DNA of 64,000 bases from Dyella acidisoli (GCF_030160295.1 NZ_BSOB01000018.1:186318-250317), one strand, 5' to 3'; positions 26,348 through 35,945 are shown, counted from the stretch's first letter. A program made the numbers and translations. Notes: generated by a model from the letters alone, not told the origin.

Positions 26348-26484
26348 GCTTTTCGGTGCACCGTTTCTCAGCGTGCGTGCGTTCAGCCATCCGACGACAC
26401 AGATTTATGCTTTCGATCTACGCTCGATCGAAACGCATACTGTGTCACCACACTGTGCGACTTACTTCTTGAAAGCCTGCTTCG

Positions 26485-26673
26485 TTACGAGCGACCGGAC
26501 CGCTTCTTTTCCACTTTGCCCTTTTCAGGTGCCTGACCCGAATGCGCGGCATCACGCGCAAAGCTATTCGTCGACTTAAAGTTCTTAGCCTGGTCGACCG
26601 CAGAAGTAATCTTCTTACCTGAATAAACCGAATGAATGGTCGCTGCCGACAAAGATTGTGGTGTGTCTTTCAT
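26485..26673 (-). CDS. Small basic protein of unknown function
   Basis: From the ATG at 26671-26673 (MKDTPQSLSAATIHSVYSGK) the frame encodes 62 residues ending in a lysine/arginine-rich tail (GKVEKKRSGRS). The open frame continues 35 codons upstream with no sign of coding. No domain is recognised. It could be a small nucleic-acid-binding protein, or chance. Confidence 0.35.
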   Translation of the reverse strand: MKDTPQSLSAATIHSVYSGKKITSAVDQAKNFKSTNSFARDAAHSGQAPEKGKVEKKRSGRS

Positions 26674-26929
26674 TCGCAGGCCTAGATGATGGGTGGCTGG
26701 GCTATCCACCATACTCCTAAATAGTTGGCTCTGCAGATTCGCCCATTTCCATATCAACTTGGCATGGGCAGTACACAATCTCGGCCTGCTGGCATGGTGT
26801 ACTATGGGTTAGTAGATATTTCCCGCTTCTTGCGCTCCGCGTTGCCATTCAGCAGCTGCGCGCCTCGCTCCCCACTTCACGCTTGAACCACCTCCAGTAT
26901 GAGGTGAGGCCCGCCCCACGGGAGCACCG

Positions 26930-27283
26930 ATGCCAGACCATTCCACGCGCCATACAGACGGAATCCAGCCCAGAAGGAAAGCGAAAGTCGCAGCAAATTG
27001 CTCGACGTGCGAAGCGGTGTGCTGTCGACTGACCGTTACTTTGGGACCTGAGGACAATATCCCTTCTCACTACACCACTTATCTTCCGAATGGCGTCCAC
27101 GTGATGGCACACGGCGAAGACGGGTGGTGTGTTGCGATGGATCGCACTCGTATGAACTGCAGTATTTATGAAAATCGTCCAACCATCTGTCGACGATTCG
27201 TCATGGGTGGCCCGTACTGCAACGCCATTCGCTCTGACTATGCAAAGCAACGTTCTCGCAACATCGAGATCACCCTGAAATGA
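26930..27283 (+). CDS. YkgJ-type cysteine-cluster protein
   Basis: The 117-residue product has cysteine clusters CSTCEAVCC, WCVAMDRTRMNC and RPTICRRF of the YkgJ/UPF0153 family, predicted to bind zinc or an iron-sulphur cluster. The start is supported by CGGGAG upstream. It is the first of a possible short operon with the 76-residue gene at 27296 and the TTG-started gene at 27597. Confidence 0.85.
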   Translation: MPDHSTRHTDGIQPRRKAKVAANCSTCEAVCCRLTVTLGPEDNIPSHYTTYLPNGVHVMAHGEDGWCVAMDRTRMNCSIYENRPTICRRFVMGGPYCNAIRSDYAKQRSRNIEITLK

Positions 27284-27295
27284 GAGGACCCCATC

Positions 27296-27526
27296 ATGTC
27301 TAGCGCTCGCCATTCCGGTGCCGGTGGTTCTTACACTGGTTCTGCCTCCCCCAAAACTCTGACCAGCGAACGCATCGCCGCAGATATTGCTGCTTTCAAC
27401 AAGGCTGGCGGTCATATTGAGGTGCTGGGCAATACGCCGCTTCATCGCAAACCTGAAGAGGCCGAAACTGCCACGAACGCAAACAACGCTACTGCGGCCA
27501 CTAAGCAGTCTCCCGGCCGGAAGTAA
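27296..27526 (+). CDS. Small protein of unknown function downstream of YkgJ-like gene
   Basis: A 76-residue, alanine- and threonine-rich frame beginning MSSARHSGAGGSYTGSAS. It has a helix with RIAADIAAFNKAGGHIEVLG in the middle and a disordered end. GAGAGG precedes the ATG, only 12 bases after the previous stop, which fits an operon. The helix segment resembles small proteins seen elsewhere, but I cannot name a family. Confidence 0.6.
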   Translation: MSSARHSGAGGSYTGSASPKTLTSERIAADIAAFNKAGGHIEVLGNTPLHRKPEEAETATNANNATAATKQSPGRK

Positions 27527-27596
27527 GTTTCTATATGCGGTCATGCACATTGCATAGACCGACGTCACCTCCACTGCATTGAGCGAGACATCTCAC

Positions 27597-27746
27597 TTGG
27601 CAAAGACAAACTACTCATTTGAAAAGCGTCAGCGCGAACTGGCCAAGAAGAAACAACAAGACACCAAGCAGGCCAAAAAGAAAGCGGTACGCGAGAACCT
27701 GAAACCAGGCGATACGGGACGGGATCCTTCCGAAGGCCATTCGTGA
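27597..27746 (+). CDS. Lysine-rich 49-residue protein with TTG start
   Basis: Starting at the TTG at 27597, the frame encodes MAKTNYSFEKRQRELAKKKQ, then QDTKQAKKKAVRENLKPGDT and a short end. It is a single charged helix with alternating lysine/arginine and glutamate, similar to small conserved proteins that begin with the same MAKTNYSFEKRQRE segment. A clear ribosome binding site is lacking (GAGCGAGA ends about 10 bases upstream), so the start is inferred from that resemblance. It may belong to the YkgJ-type operon. Confidence 0.6.
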   Translation: MAKTNYSFEKRQRELAKKKQQDTKQAKKKAVRENLKPGDTGRDPSEGHS

Positions 27747-27859
27747 ACACCCCCGAGGTCGCCCCGCCGCAGGTATAGGCGGGTGGCGACGCTTGTACAG
27801 CTGCGATCAAAGAGATCCTGTTTCTCGCTGCCGAAGAAGCGATCGTGCGATCATGTTGC

Positions 27860-29239
27860 ATGACCGCCTTTCATACGCTCCCCCTTAAACCCGCCTTGCT
27901 CGCCAGTGTCGAAACCCTCGGCTACAGCGAGATGACTCCTATCCAGGCAGAAAGCCTTCCGGCGATGCTGGAGGGACGCGACGTGATCGCGCAGGCGCAG
28001 ACTGGCAGCGGCAAGACCGCGGCATTCGGACTGAGCTTGCTGCAATCCCTGCACGTGGAAACGATCCGCTTGCAAGCGCTGGTACTGTGCCCCACACGCG
28101 AACTGGCCGATCAGGTGAGCAAGGCCATTCGCAAGCTCGCTGCGAACATCCCCAACGTAAAGCTGCTGACCTTGTGCGGCGGCATGCCCTTGGGACCGCA
28201 ACTGGCCTCGCTGACGCATGATCCGCACATCGTGGTTGGCACGCCCGGTCGCATACAGGAGCACCTCAAGCGCGGCAGCCTGCACGGCGGCGGCATCAAG
28301 GTTCTGGTGCTGGACGAAGCCGACCGCATGCTGGACATGGGTTTCAGCGAGGCCATCGATGACATCGTCGGGCGTATAGCCAAACATCACCAGACACTGT
28401 TGTTCTCGGCCACCTATCCGGACGAAATCCGCGAAGCGAGCCGGCGCATGCAGCGCAACCCGGTTGAAATCATCATCGAAGCGCCGGTCGACACCAAACC
28501 CGCGATCGAGCAGCAGTTCGTCGACGTTGATCCCGCCCGCAAACTCGACGCGCTGGCCCAGCTGCTTACCGGGGAACGCGGCCAGCACGCGCTGGTGTTC
28601 TGCAATATGCGACGAGATGTGGACGCCGTGGCGGAGGAGTTGGATCGCCGCGGCTTTTCTGCATTGGCATTGCATGGCGACATGGAACAACGCGATCGCG
28701 ACGAAGTGCTGGTGCAGTTCGCCAATCGCAGTTGCGCCGTACTCATAGCTACCGATGTCGCGGCGCGCGGGCTCGACATCCATGCACTGCCGTTGGTGAT
28801 CAGCTACGACGTCGCCCACGATCCCGACACGCATACCCATCGGATCGGCCGTACGGGCCGCGCAGGACAAACGGGCCTGGCGATAACGCTATGTACGCCG
28901 CGCGAAAAACCAAAGGCCGAAAACATCGAACATATACTCGGCAAACCGCTGACGTGGCATCCGCTGAAGATCTCGCCGCCGCATGGCAAGACATTGAATC
29001 TGGCGCCCATGAAAACATTGGTCATCGACGCCGGTCGCCAGGACAAGCTGCGCCCCGGCGACATCCTCGGTGCGCTAACCGGCGACGCCGGACTCAAGGC
29101 GGACGATGTCGGCAAGATCGACGTTTTCGCCACACGCGCTTACGTGGCGATCAGCCGATCGCTAGCAAGCAAAGCCTTGGAACGCTTGCGTGCCGGGAAG
29201 ATCAAAGGGCGCAATCTCCGAGTCCGGCCGTTGGGTTGA
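27860..29239 (+). CDS. dbpA: ATP-dependent RNA helicase DbpA
   Basis: The product of about 459 residues has the DEAD-box motifs in order: Q motif (TPIQAESLPAML), motif I (AQTGSGKTAAF), PTRELADQV, the DEAD motif in VLDEADRMLDMG, SAT (LLFSATYP), VFCNMRRD, ATDVAARGLD and HRIGRTGRAG. The C-terminal about 75 residues (GDILGALTGDAGLKADDVGK to the RNLRVRP end) match the DbpA RNA-binding domain that recognises hairpin 92 of 23S rRNA. Known role: unwinding in late 50S subunit assembly. The start is the ATG at 27860; an upstream GTG at 27845 is possible but unnecessary. Confidence 0.93.
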   Translation: MTAFHTLPLKPALLASVETLGYSEMTPIQAESLPAMLEGRDVIAQAQTGSGKTAAFGLSLLQSLHVETIRLQALVLCPTRELADQVSKAIRKLAANIPNVKLLTLCGGMPLGPQLASLTHDPHIVVGTPGRIQEHLKRGSLHGGGIKVLVLDEADRMLDMGFSEAIDDIVGRIAKHHQTLLFSATYPDEIREASRRMQRNPVEIIIEAPVDTKPAIEQQFVDVDPARKLDALAQLLTGERGQHALVFCNMRRDVDAVAEELDRRGFSALALHGDMEQRDRDEVLVQFANRSCAVLIATDVAARGLDIHALPLVISYDVAHDPDTHTHRIGRTGRAGQTGLAITLCTPREKPKAENIEHILGKPLTWHPLKISPPHGKTLNLAPMKTLVIDAGRQDKLRPGDILGALTGDAGLKADDVGKIDVFATRAYVAISRSLASKALERLRAGKIKGRNLRVRPLG

Positions 29240-29320
29240 CGTCATCGAGAAGCCATGCGATCGGCATGCCTTGAATTTTCAAGCTATACAAGCTCGCCGT
29301 GATCTTTCGAACCGCCTAGG

Positions 29321-29350
29321 CGTCATCCCATTGGCGAAAGCTGGGATCCG
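29321..29350. repeat. Half REP-like element
   Basis: CGTCATCCCATTGGCGAAAG followed by CTGGGATCC is one arm of the repeat at 38584, without its partner. It is in the gap after dbpA. Confidence 0.55.
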
Positions 29351-29487
29351 GTGCCTTTGAGGCAGTAAAGACACTGAGTCTCGACTTTCAAAGCCGCCAG
29401 GCCTGAAGAGCTGCCAGAGGGGCTTGTCACGAAGTCAATCGGTGCGCGTATGATCCCCAGGAAAATTCAAGACCGGGAGATAGCGCC

Positions 29488-29733
29488 ATGAAATGGACAA
29501 TCTCTATAACGGCCAGCGCTTTTGCGCTGCTGGCTGGATGCACCAATCCAGGCATCGTCAAGGTTTCTGACAAGACCCCTATGTCGCGCAACGAGACCCC
29601 AGTCGTTCGCCCCGATGTTGTGATCCAGAATGAGAAATTCCCTGGTCCCGCGACTCTTTCGCGAGAATATACGGATGTGCAGACGCCCAAACTGAAAGAC
29701 CTTCTCAGCAGTACGTGGCTCACCAGGAACTAA
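29488..29733 (+). CDS. Small lipoprotein of unknown function
   Basis: The 81-residue product has a lipoprotein signal (MKWTISITASAFALLAGC, lipobox LAGC) and a mature part with TNPGIVKVSDKTPMSRNETP. That is the kind of sequence seen in small outer-membrane lipoproteins of unknown function. A proper start and GGGAG upstream support it. Isolated between a REP half copy and an inverted repeat. Confidence 0.6.
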   Translation: MKWTISITASAFALLAGCTNPGIVKVSDKTPMSRNETPVVRPDVVIQNEKFPGPATLSREYTDVQTPKLKDLLSSTWLTRN

Positions 29734-29791
29734 TAGCCGTACTATTTGCGGCGGCGATGTTTTCCTTTCCTGTTTCGACCAAGAACTAAGC

Positions 29792-29869
29792 GCGTAGGTT
29801 GAGGTGCAAACCCCAGCATCCGAATTTATGTGCATGGCGACGTTGGGGTTTTCACCCCAACCTACGTGC
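29792..29869. repeat. Inverted repeat family with CCCCAACC arms
   Basis: GCGTAGGTTGAGGTG with CACCCCAACCTACG forms an outer palindrome, with AACCCCAGC and GTTGGGGTT inside. A related copy is at 54861-54883. It marks the gap between the lipoprotein and the retropepsin-TPR gene, which converge on it. Confidence 0.6.
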
Positions 29870-29901
29870 TACGCGCTTTGATCCGCTGGATGTCGTGCGA
29901 T

Positions 29902-31710
29902 CTATGGCCCCGCCACAGTCAAGCCATACTTGGTGGCACGTGCCTCGATGCCCGAATCAAGCGCGCGCGCTGCGACCAGATCGGCATTGCCCGCGTCCAT
30001 CTGACCACTGCGGATTTTCGCCAAGCCAAGACCATAGCGCGACCACGCGGAACGCGGCATTTTCGCGATCGCCTGCTCGTAAGCCTTGATCGATTCGGGA
30101 TAATGTCCCAGCCGCAACTCCACCAAGCCGAGACTGTCGAGATAGGCCGGATTTTCGCCATCGCGCTTGATCGCCTTATGGCAATCGTTTAACGCATCGT
30201 CCAGCATCTGATTGCTCAGGCCGCGCGCCCAGCAGCGTTCGTTGAGCACGGAGCCGAGCTGTGCGTCATTGCTATGAAGGCGAATCCAATCGTCCAGCAT
30301 CGGTAGCGCCGCGCCGGGTTGATCAAGTTGGATGTACATGGCGGCAATCGAACGTGCCTGCGGAGATCCTGCAGGCGCCAAAGGGCTTGCCGCCGCCACA
30401 TCTGCTTCTGCACTCGTGCGATCTTTGTGCGTGAAGTGAATTCTGGCGCGCAGCAGCAACGCGTCGAGGTTCTTTGAATTCATGCTCAAAGACTTGTTCA
30501 AATCGGTGAGTGCCGCATCGGACTGTTTGTCCGCCCAAAGTGCCCTCGCACGGGCAACATAGTAATCGGCTTGATCCGGCGCCATGCGGATCGCCTCATT
30601 CAGATCGGCTATGGCAGCCTTCGGCTCGCCACGAGAAAGGTAGGCCTCGCCACGCAACGCGTAATCGGGCGCGGTCTTGAGTGTTGTGTCGTTGCCGCTC
30701 GCAGCACTGCCTGCGTCGGATTTATCGCCGTCGTTCGGCGCATCGGCGTAAGCAAACACGCGCCCACCGTTGTAGGTGAAATAAGCTTTTCGCTGGCTGT
30801 TGGCGATAAACATATGATGGGCGAGGAGATAATCCAGGCCAAGCAACATGTCGGTTCTGGTATCACCAAGGGATCCATCAATGACTTGCATCTGGCTATG
30901 CTGGATGGTTTCCGTGCCGACTGAGAATGAATCGACGCGTACAATCCACGCCTTGACCGACTTGGCACCAAAACCGTAAGTGATGAAGTTCCTCTTCACA
31001 TCCGGCGCATTAATGTCGATGCCGACTCGCTCCGCAGCGCTGCGGGTTAGCACAGTGGCGTAGGCTCCCGAATCGAGCACTGCCCGCACGTGCTTGCCGT
31101 TTATCGTCACGTTGAAAAACGTGCGTCGATCGTTTCGATTGTCGCTCGGCTCGGTATCGGCCATGAAGAAATCGCGACCCGTAGACCAATATGCCAGCGC
31201 TGCCTTATTGCAGCCATCCACCTGAAACAGAGTGAATTTTCCATGTGCCATATCGATTTCAAGATCAGCGAAATCGAGCAGATTGGCACCTAGCAATCCA
31301 TAGCCCGGGTCGGTACCACCGACAAGGAAATCAACATTTTTGAGCGTCGTGCCAAGAATGCCGAATTCCTTCACGCTCGCGTACTGAGCATTCGCGGCGC
31401 CTCCAATGCCCATGATGTGAAACCCAAAAGGCATGGGTCGCAGCTTGAGTCCCAGCGACGACGCATTGGCATTCGACATGATGCTGAAAAAGGCCCCGGT
31501 ATCGAGAGCAAAGCGCGTATCGCTCCCATTGATCTTCACCATGGTCGTGGCGCGCCCGTTTTCCATGTCCACCGGCAACGTGCCGTACTTTTCCAACTTG
31601 CAGCTGTCAGCCCAAGCCTGGCTTACGAGCAAAACGCTGATGCCAAGACAGCACAAACGCAACACCTTCATCGCTAAGGTGTCTGCGGCAATTCGTATCG
31701 CACCGATCAT
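29902..31710 (-). CDS. Exported protein with two retropepsin-like domains and TPR repeats
   Basis: The 602-residue product has a signal peptide (VLRLCCLGISVLLVSQAWA). Two aspartyl-protease-like halves follow, with the active-site turns FALDTGAFFS (about residue 69) and AVLDSGAYAT (about 212). From about residue 345 it carries tetratricopeptide repeats (GEAYLSRGEPKAAIADLNEA, later DSLGLVELRLGHYPESIKAY). The combination suggests a periplasmic protease or scaffold in which TPRs bind partners; the protease function is inferred. The ATG at 31710 has AGGGGA upstream; an ATG 13 codons later is a weaker start. Confidence 0.8.
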   Translation of the reverse strand: MIGAIRIAADTLAMKVLRLCCLGISVLLVSQAWADSCKLEKYGTLPVDMENGRATTMVKINGSDTRFALDTGAFFSIMSNANASSLGLKLRPMPFGFHIMGIGGAANAQYASVKEFGILGTTLKNVDFLVGGTDPGYGLLGANLLDFADLEIDMAHGKFTLFQVDGCNKAALAYWSTGRDFFMADTEPSDNRNDRRTFFNVTINGKHVRAVLDSGAYATVLTRSAAERVGIDINAPDVKRNFITYGFGAKSVKAWIVRVDSFSVGTETIQHSQMQVIDGSLGDTRTDMLLGLDYLLAHHMFIANSQRKAYFTYNGGRVFAYADAPNDGDKSDAGSAASGNDTTLKTAPDYALRGEAYLSRGEPKAAIADLNEAIRMAPDQADYYVARARALWADKQSDAALTDLNKSLSMNSKNLDALLLRARIHFTHKDRTSAEADVAAASPLAPAGSPQARSIAAMYIQLDQPGAALPMLDDWIRLHSNDAQLGSVLNERCWARGLSNQMLDDALNDCHKAIKRDGENPAYLDSLGLVELRLGHYPESIKAYEQAIAKMPRSAWSRYGLGLAKIRSGQMDAGNADLVAARALDSGIEARATKYGLTVAGP

Positions 31711-31784
31711 AGTTTCCCCTGAAAAATATGATGCCCATTGCTGTTCGTATCATGCCCGCCATGCGTGGCGGCTATTTAGAAGTA

Positions 31785-32150
31785 TTACCTCTCCCCAATC
31801 TTCCCTTGAGCAACGAGATTGCTTTCGTGTCTTCGAAGGAAACGTCGTGCCACTATTCCTACCAGCATCACTGCGGCGAAAGCACCGTAACCGTAGAGTG
31901 CCGGCATGACCTGTTTCCAAATACCTCCACTTTCTCGCCCAAAGCTCCCCACGTTTTGGATAGCGATATCGTCAAAGGCTACTAAGGCACTCCTGCAAGC
32001 GGCACCCAAGGCCATGAGAGCCACCGCGATGTCATATAGCTTGAGCCGCCATGTGATGCGAAAACGCTTCCCCAATGCCCAATAGGCCCACACCAAGATA
32101 ACGAGCCAGGGACACAACAGAATAAGAGACAGGTAGCGCATGGGATTCAA
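31785..32150 (-). CDS. Small membrane protein of unknown function
   Basis: A 121-residue frame with three hydrophobic segments (YLSLILLCPWLVILVWAYWA; IAVALMALGAACRSALVA; YGAFAAVMLVGIVARRF) and a charged tail. It is 74 bases upstream of the retropepsin gene, on the same strand. No family recognised. Confidence 0.6.
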   Translation of the reverse strand: MNPMRYLSLILLCPWLVILVWAYWALGKRFRITWRLKLYDIAVALMALGAACRSALVAFDDIAIQNVGSFGRESGGIWKQVMPALYGYGAFAAVMLVGIVARRFLRRHESNLVAQGKIGER

Positions 32151-32183
32151 TACTTAGTAGGTCAACAGTCGACTTCATGGTGC

Positions 32184-32204
32184 GTCCGCTTTCAAAAGCG
32201 GACA
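32184..32204. repeat. TGTCCGC hairpin repeat, copy 4
   Basis: GTCCGCTTT and AAAGCGGAC form a hairpin with a 3-base loop between two minus-strand genes, of the same family as those at 7763, 9064 and 9485. Confidence 0.6.
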
Positions 32205-32233
32205 CAATCATCAGTCATTGCCCATACGTGACC

Positions 32234-32878
32234 TCAGTAATCACGAATGTCCAATGCAATAAAGCAACGCGCGCTATATCCCTTGTCCGTTGATGGCCAA
32301 TTCAACTGGCCAAGCACGCGATCACCACCCGGCCAAGGTTCGTTATCCAGCAATGCCTCGGCTACTACCGAACCATCATCTTCGCGGCGATGGAACAGGC
32401 GAATCCAGTGCAATTGACCACTCAATGATTCGCTGCGCAGCGCATCTTGTAAGGCTGGCAGCAAGCCTTCAGGCGTAGCAACACTGTCACGACTAAACGT
32501 CAGCGGGCCGACGAATACATCCCAAGTTCGCGCGCCAAGATCCCAGCTTTGCAATTGGATGCGGCGATCATCCGTGACGTACCAGCACGCAGCCAACAGC
32601 ACGTGCAAGACATTTCGTTCGAACGCGCTGAGCGCATCGCGTAGGCCGGCGACGCCAGCTCCATTGCCAGCAAAGCTTTCTTCGATGTGGCGCTCTTCGC
32701 TGATCACCACGTCCACATCCAATCGGCCCGGCGTACCTGCCCCATCTTCATGCCAACTGGCACGCACGGCAGGAAAATCGCCATCCGTAACCAGCCAATC
32801 TTCATCCACTTCGAGCTCCACGTCATGGCGCTCGAACAGATGAAGCAACTCAGTTTGTAAGGTTTCGAAATTAGCCAC
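32234..32878 (-). CDS. Cytoplasmic protein of unknown function (DUF6348-like)
   Basis: A 214-residue acidic protein beginning MANFETLQTELLHLFERHDV, then an alternation of strands (ELEVDEDWLVTDG, VRASWHEDG, LDVDVVISEE) and a helical middle. The pattern resembles DUF6348 proteins, a remembered and unverified similarity. No catalytic motif is visible. Function unknown. Confidence 0.6.
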   Translation of the reverse strand: MANFETLQTELLHLFERHDVELEVDEDWLVTDGDFPAVRASWHEDGAGTPGRLDVDVVISEERHIEESFAGNGAGVAGLRDALSAFERNVLHVLLAACWYVTDDRRIQLQSWDLGARTWDVFVGPLTFSRDSVATPEGLLPALQDALRSESLSGQLHWIRLFHRREDDGSVVAEALLDNEPWPGGDRVLGQLNWPSTDKGYSARCFIALDIRDY

Positions 32879-33003
32879 GGTTTTCTCTAAAAGCTGCGTT
32901 TGCTTTGGATTGGAAGCGGCCCCTAGAAGGTCACCGCCTTTTTGACTGCCACATTATTTCTTCAAGAGGAGCATGGCATGCAACATACCATCTGCCAGTC
33001 GAT

Positions 33004-33765
33004 CTATGATCGCAGTTTGTAGCCGCTACGGAAGATCCAGGTAATAACCACAATACATAACAGAAGAAACGCCATCGTCATACTCGCACTCAATATAACG
33101 TTGACGTCGGACTGACCGTAGAAGCTCCAGCGAAATCCGCTGATGAGGTACACCACGGGATTGAACAGCGCGACCTTCTGCCAGAACGGCGGCAGCATCC
33201 CGATCGAATAAAAGGCACCGCCGAGAAACGTCAATGGCGTGATGATCATCAGCGGAATCACCTGAAGTTTCTGGAAGTCGTCGGCCCATAAACCGATGAT
33301 GAAACCGAACGAACTGAAAGTGACCGCCGTTAGTAGCAAGAAGACGATCATCCATACCGGATGCAGGATGCTGTAAGGCACGAAGAAACGTGCGGTAAGA
33401 AGAATAAGCAAGCCCAGCATCATCGATTTGGTAGCTGCCGCCCCGACATAGCCCAGCACCGCCTCAAGCGGCGAAACCGGCGCGGAAAGCAATTCGTAGA
33501 TAGTGCCGGACCATTTGGGAAGGTAAATACCGAACGAGGCGTTGGATATGCTCTCATTGAGCAGCGACAGCATGATCAGGCCGGGAATGATAAATGCACC
33601 ATAGCTCGTTCCGCCGATATGCCCCATGCGCGAACCAATCGCGGTACCGAACACAATGAAGTACAGCGATGTCGATAGCACCGGTGAGAAGATGCTCTGC
33701 ATCAGCGTGCGGAACGTGCGGGCCATCTCGAAGCGATAAATGGCGCGAATGGCAGGAATGTTCAT
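33004..33765 (-). CDS. ABC-2-type transporter permease
   Basis: The 253-residue protein has six predicted membrane segments and the ABC-2 signature region ([49 protein letters not shown]). It overlaps the ATPase gene in ATGA, so the two are coupled. As half of an exporter it probably moves a hydrophobic molecule, polysaccharide or drug out of the cell; the substrate is not shown. Confidence 0.88.
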   Translation of the reverse strand: MNIPAIRAIYRFEMARTFRTLMQSIFSPVLSTSLYFIVFGTAIGSRMGHIGGTSYGAFIIPGLIMLSLLNESISNASFGIYLPKWSGTIYELLSAPVSPLEAVLGYVGAAATKSMMLGLLILLTARFFVPYSILHPVWMIVFLLLTAVTFSSFGFIIGLWADDFQKLQVIPLMIITPLTFLGGAFYSIGMLPPFWQKVALFNPVVYLISGFRWSFYGQSDVNVILSASMTMAFLLLCIVVITWIFRSGYKLRS

Positions 33766-34709
33766 GGCGTCCTCCGCACCAGGCTGACGAAGATGTCTTC
33801 GAGCGAGCTTTCCAAGGTGTGTAGATCTTTGAAGTCGACGCCCCGATCACCGAGCTTGCGCAACAACACCGCAATACCCGTATCGTCGCTTTTGGCATCA
33901 AACGTGTAAGTTAGCGTCGCACCATCGTCGGCAAGCTCCAAAGCGTACTCGTCCAGCCCCTCAGGTAGCGCTTGCATAGGCATTTGAAGGCTGATGATCA
34001 GTTGCTTCTTCCCAAGCTTGCGCATCAACACATGCTTCTCTTCAACCAGGATCAATTCACCGCGCGTGATGACACCCACGCGGTCGGCCATTTCCTCAGC
34101 CTCGTCGATATAGTGCGTGGTGAGAATCACGGTAACGCCGGTTTCACGCAACCCGCGCACCATGCGCCACATGTCATGCCGAAGCTCCACATCCACGCCC
34201 GCCGTGGGCTCATCCAGAAACAGGATGCTTGGTTCGTGGGCCAATGCCTTGGCGATGAGCACGCGACGTTTCATGCCTCCGGACAAGGTCATGATCTTTG
34301 AGTCTTTCTTGTCCCAGAGCGACAAATCGCGCAGCACCTTTTCGACGTGCTGGTCATTTCGGGGACGACCGAACAAACCTCGACTGAACCTGACCGATGC
34401 CCATACCGTTTCGAACGCGTCGGTCGACAGCTCCTGCGGTACCAGACCGATCTTTGCGCGCGTAATCCGATAATCCCTCACCACATCGTGGCCAGCCGCC
34501 GTTACCGTGCCGCCACTGGGCTTGACGATGCCGCAAATGATGCTGATCAGCGTGGTCTTGCCCGCACCGTTTGGACCAAGCAGAGCAAAGATCTCGCCAT
34601 GCCGGATATCGAGGTCGATCGACTTCAATGCCTCGAAGCCGCCCTTGTAGGTCTTGCTGACGCCACGAATGGAAACCGCGTGCGCTGTCTGAGTGGCCTG
34701 CTTGTTCAT
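33762..34709 (-). CDS. ABC transporter ATP-binding protein
   Basis: The start is the ATG at 34709 ([20 protein letters not shown]); the 18 codons before it lack coding character. The ATPase motifs are Walker [13 protein letters not shown], signature [15 protein letters not shown], Walker [14 protein letters not shown] and the H-loop in [14 protein letters not shown]. The C-terminal 90 residues are a regulatory extension typical of DrrA/CcmA-like exporters. With the permease it makes an ABC-2 exporter; the 4-base overlap ties their expression. Confidence 0.9.
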   Translation of the reverse strand: MNKQATQTAHAVSIRGVSKTYKGGFEALKSIDLDIRHGEIFALLGPNGAGKTTLISIICGIVKPSGGTVTAAGHDVVRDYRITRAKIGLVPQELSTDAFETVWASVRFSRGLFGRPRNDQHVEKVLRDLSLWDKKDSKIMTLSGGMKRRVLIAKALAHEPSILFLDEPTAGVDVELRHDMWRMVRGLRETGVTVILTTHYIDEAEEMADRVGVITRGELILVEEKHVLMRKLGKKQLIISLQMPMQALPEGLDEYALELADDGATLTYTFDAKSDDTGIAVLLRKLGDRGVDFKDLHTLESSLEDIFVSLVRRTP

Positions 34710-34987
34710 TGCATATCGAGTCCTTGAATCAATGTCCTTCAGTTTACGCTTTGGCTCGGCCACAAGGCGTCATGCCTAAGGGCATGGACTGGCCGTGATG
34801 ATTGTTTTAGATCAGAAGCAGTATTCCGTAGCTACGAACATTCAACTGCCCCAGGGGCGTTTAATGCCGCAAAGACGTCGGCCTAACGGCACTCCCTTCA
34901 GAGTCCGTGTTCGGTAAGAATGTCTGGGGATCGTAGCTATGCCGTCATAGCTGACAGATGCATGCAAACGTTTGGGGGAGTTAAGCA

Positions 34988-35788
34988 ATGAAGACGCGTA
35001 CGGTAGGAACCACCTTGCCAGTCCTGGAAGTTGGCCTGGAGCAAGGTGACAGAATCATTTCAGAGCCGGGCCGGTTTTCCTGGATGACACGTAACATCAC
35101 GCTGCAGACGTCGGCACGGACGGCCGGTGCAACAGGCTTTCTCGGTGTCGTCGGACGCGCCCTTTCGGGTGGCGGACTATTCATGAATGAATACGAGACT
35201 TCGGGATCACCCGGTATGGTCGCCTTCGCGGCAAAGGTGCCTGGCTCGATCGTTGAAGTCCAAGTGAACTCCGGCCAGACCTACTTCATCCATCGCCACG
35301 GTTTTCTATGCGGTACGCAAGGCGTGGAGCTGTCGATCGGTTTTCAGCGCTCGCTCGGCGCAGGCATCTTTGGCGGCGATGGTTTCGTGCTCCAAAAGCT
35401 GGGCGGTAACGCCCGAGCCTGGGTAGAACTGGGCGGCGAGATCGTCACCTACACCCTTGCTCCCGGCGAAACACTGCAGGTGCATCCTGGGCACGTCGGC
35501 ATGTTCGAAGGCACGGTCAACTTCGACATCACCATGATTCCCGGTTTGAAGAACAAACTCTTCGGCGGCGACGGCCTGTTCATTGCAAACCTCACCGGCC
35601 CAGGCCAGGTATGGCTGCAGACCCTCACCATGCCGAATCTGGCGCACGCGCTGGAGCCTTACCTTGCCCGTGAAAGCGGAACGAGTTCGCCCGTTTTGAG
35701 TGGTGATTCGGGGAATTCGATCGGTGGAGCCATTGCTGGCGGTGTGATTGGCTCAGTGCTTGGTGGGTTGTTCGGCAAAGACGACTAG
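34988..35788 (+). CDS. AIM24/TIGR00266-family protein
   Basis: The 266-residue product has the internal repeats of this family (GGGLFMNEY, SGGQ-like turns, GGDGFVLQKLGG, GGDGLFIANLTGPG) and ends in a glycine-rich hydrophobic tail (SIGGAIAGGVIGSVLGGLFG) that may be a membrane-binding helix. Family members have a beta-helix fold of unclear role. The starting ATG is preceded by GGGGGAG. Confidence 0.88.
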   Translation: MKTRTVGTTLPVLEVGLEQGDRIISEPGRFSWMTRNITLQTSARTAGATGFLGVVGRALSGGGLFMNEYETSGSPGMVAFAAKVPGSIVEVQVNSGQTYFIHRHGFLCGTQGVELSIGFQRSLGAGIFGGDGFVLQKLGGNARAWVELGGEIVTYTLAPGETLQVHPGHVGMFEGTVNFDITMIPGLKNKLFGGDGLFIANLTGPGQVWLQTLTMPNLAHALEPYLARESGTSSPVLSGDSGNSIGGAIAGGVIGSVLGGLFGKDD

Positions 35789-35852
35789 CTGTCTGGCCTG
35801 ATCTATGAAGAAGCTGTCTCGTGATGATGTTCAATCATCGCGTGCCGAGCTG

Positions 35853-35914
35853 GACGCGAGCTTCGCTCGCGTCACCCCACCCATTCCCTCCCCTGCAAGC
35901 AGGGGAGGGAATGG
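35853..35914. terminator. Two perfect hairpins between convergent genes
   Basis: GACGCGAGC-TTC-GCTCGCGTC (35853-35873) is a 9-base stem, and CCATTCCCTCCCCTGC-AA-GCAGGGGAGGGAATGG (35881-35914) is a perfect 16-base stem. They lie between the ends of the AIM24-like gene and the MFS gene, and may terminate both. Confidence 0.65.
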
Positions 35915-35945
35915 CATCTCGCACACCGGTACCAGCTCACCGGCA

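Noticed and set aside
27851..28870. Minus-strand open frame of 339 codons over dbpA
   Set aside because: Antisense to all DEAD-box motifs; no homology and no initiation signal.
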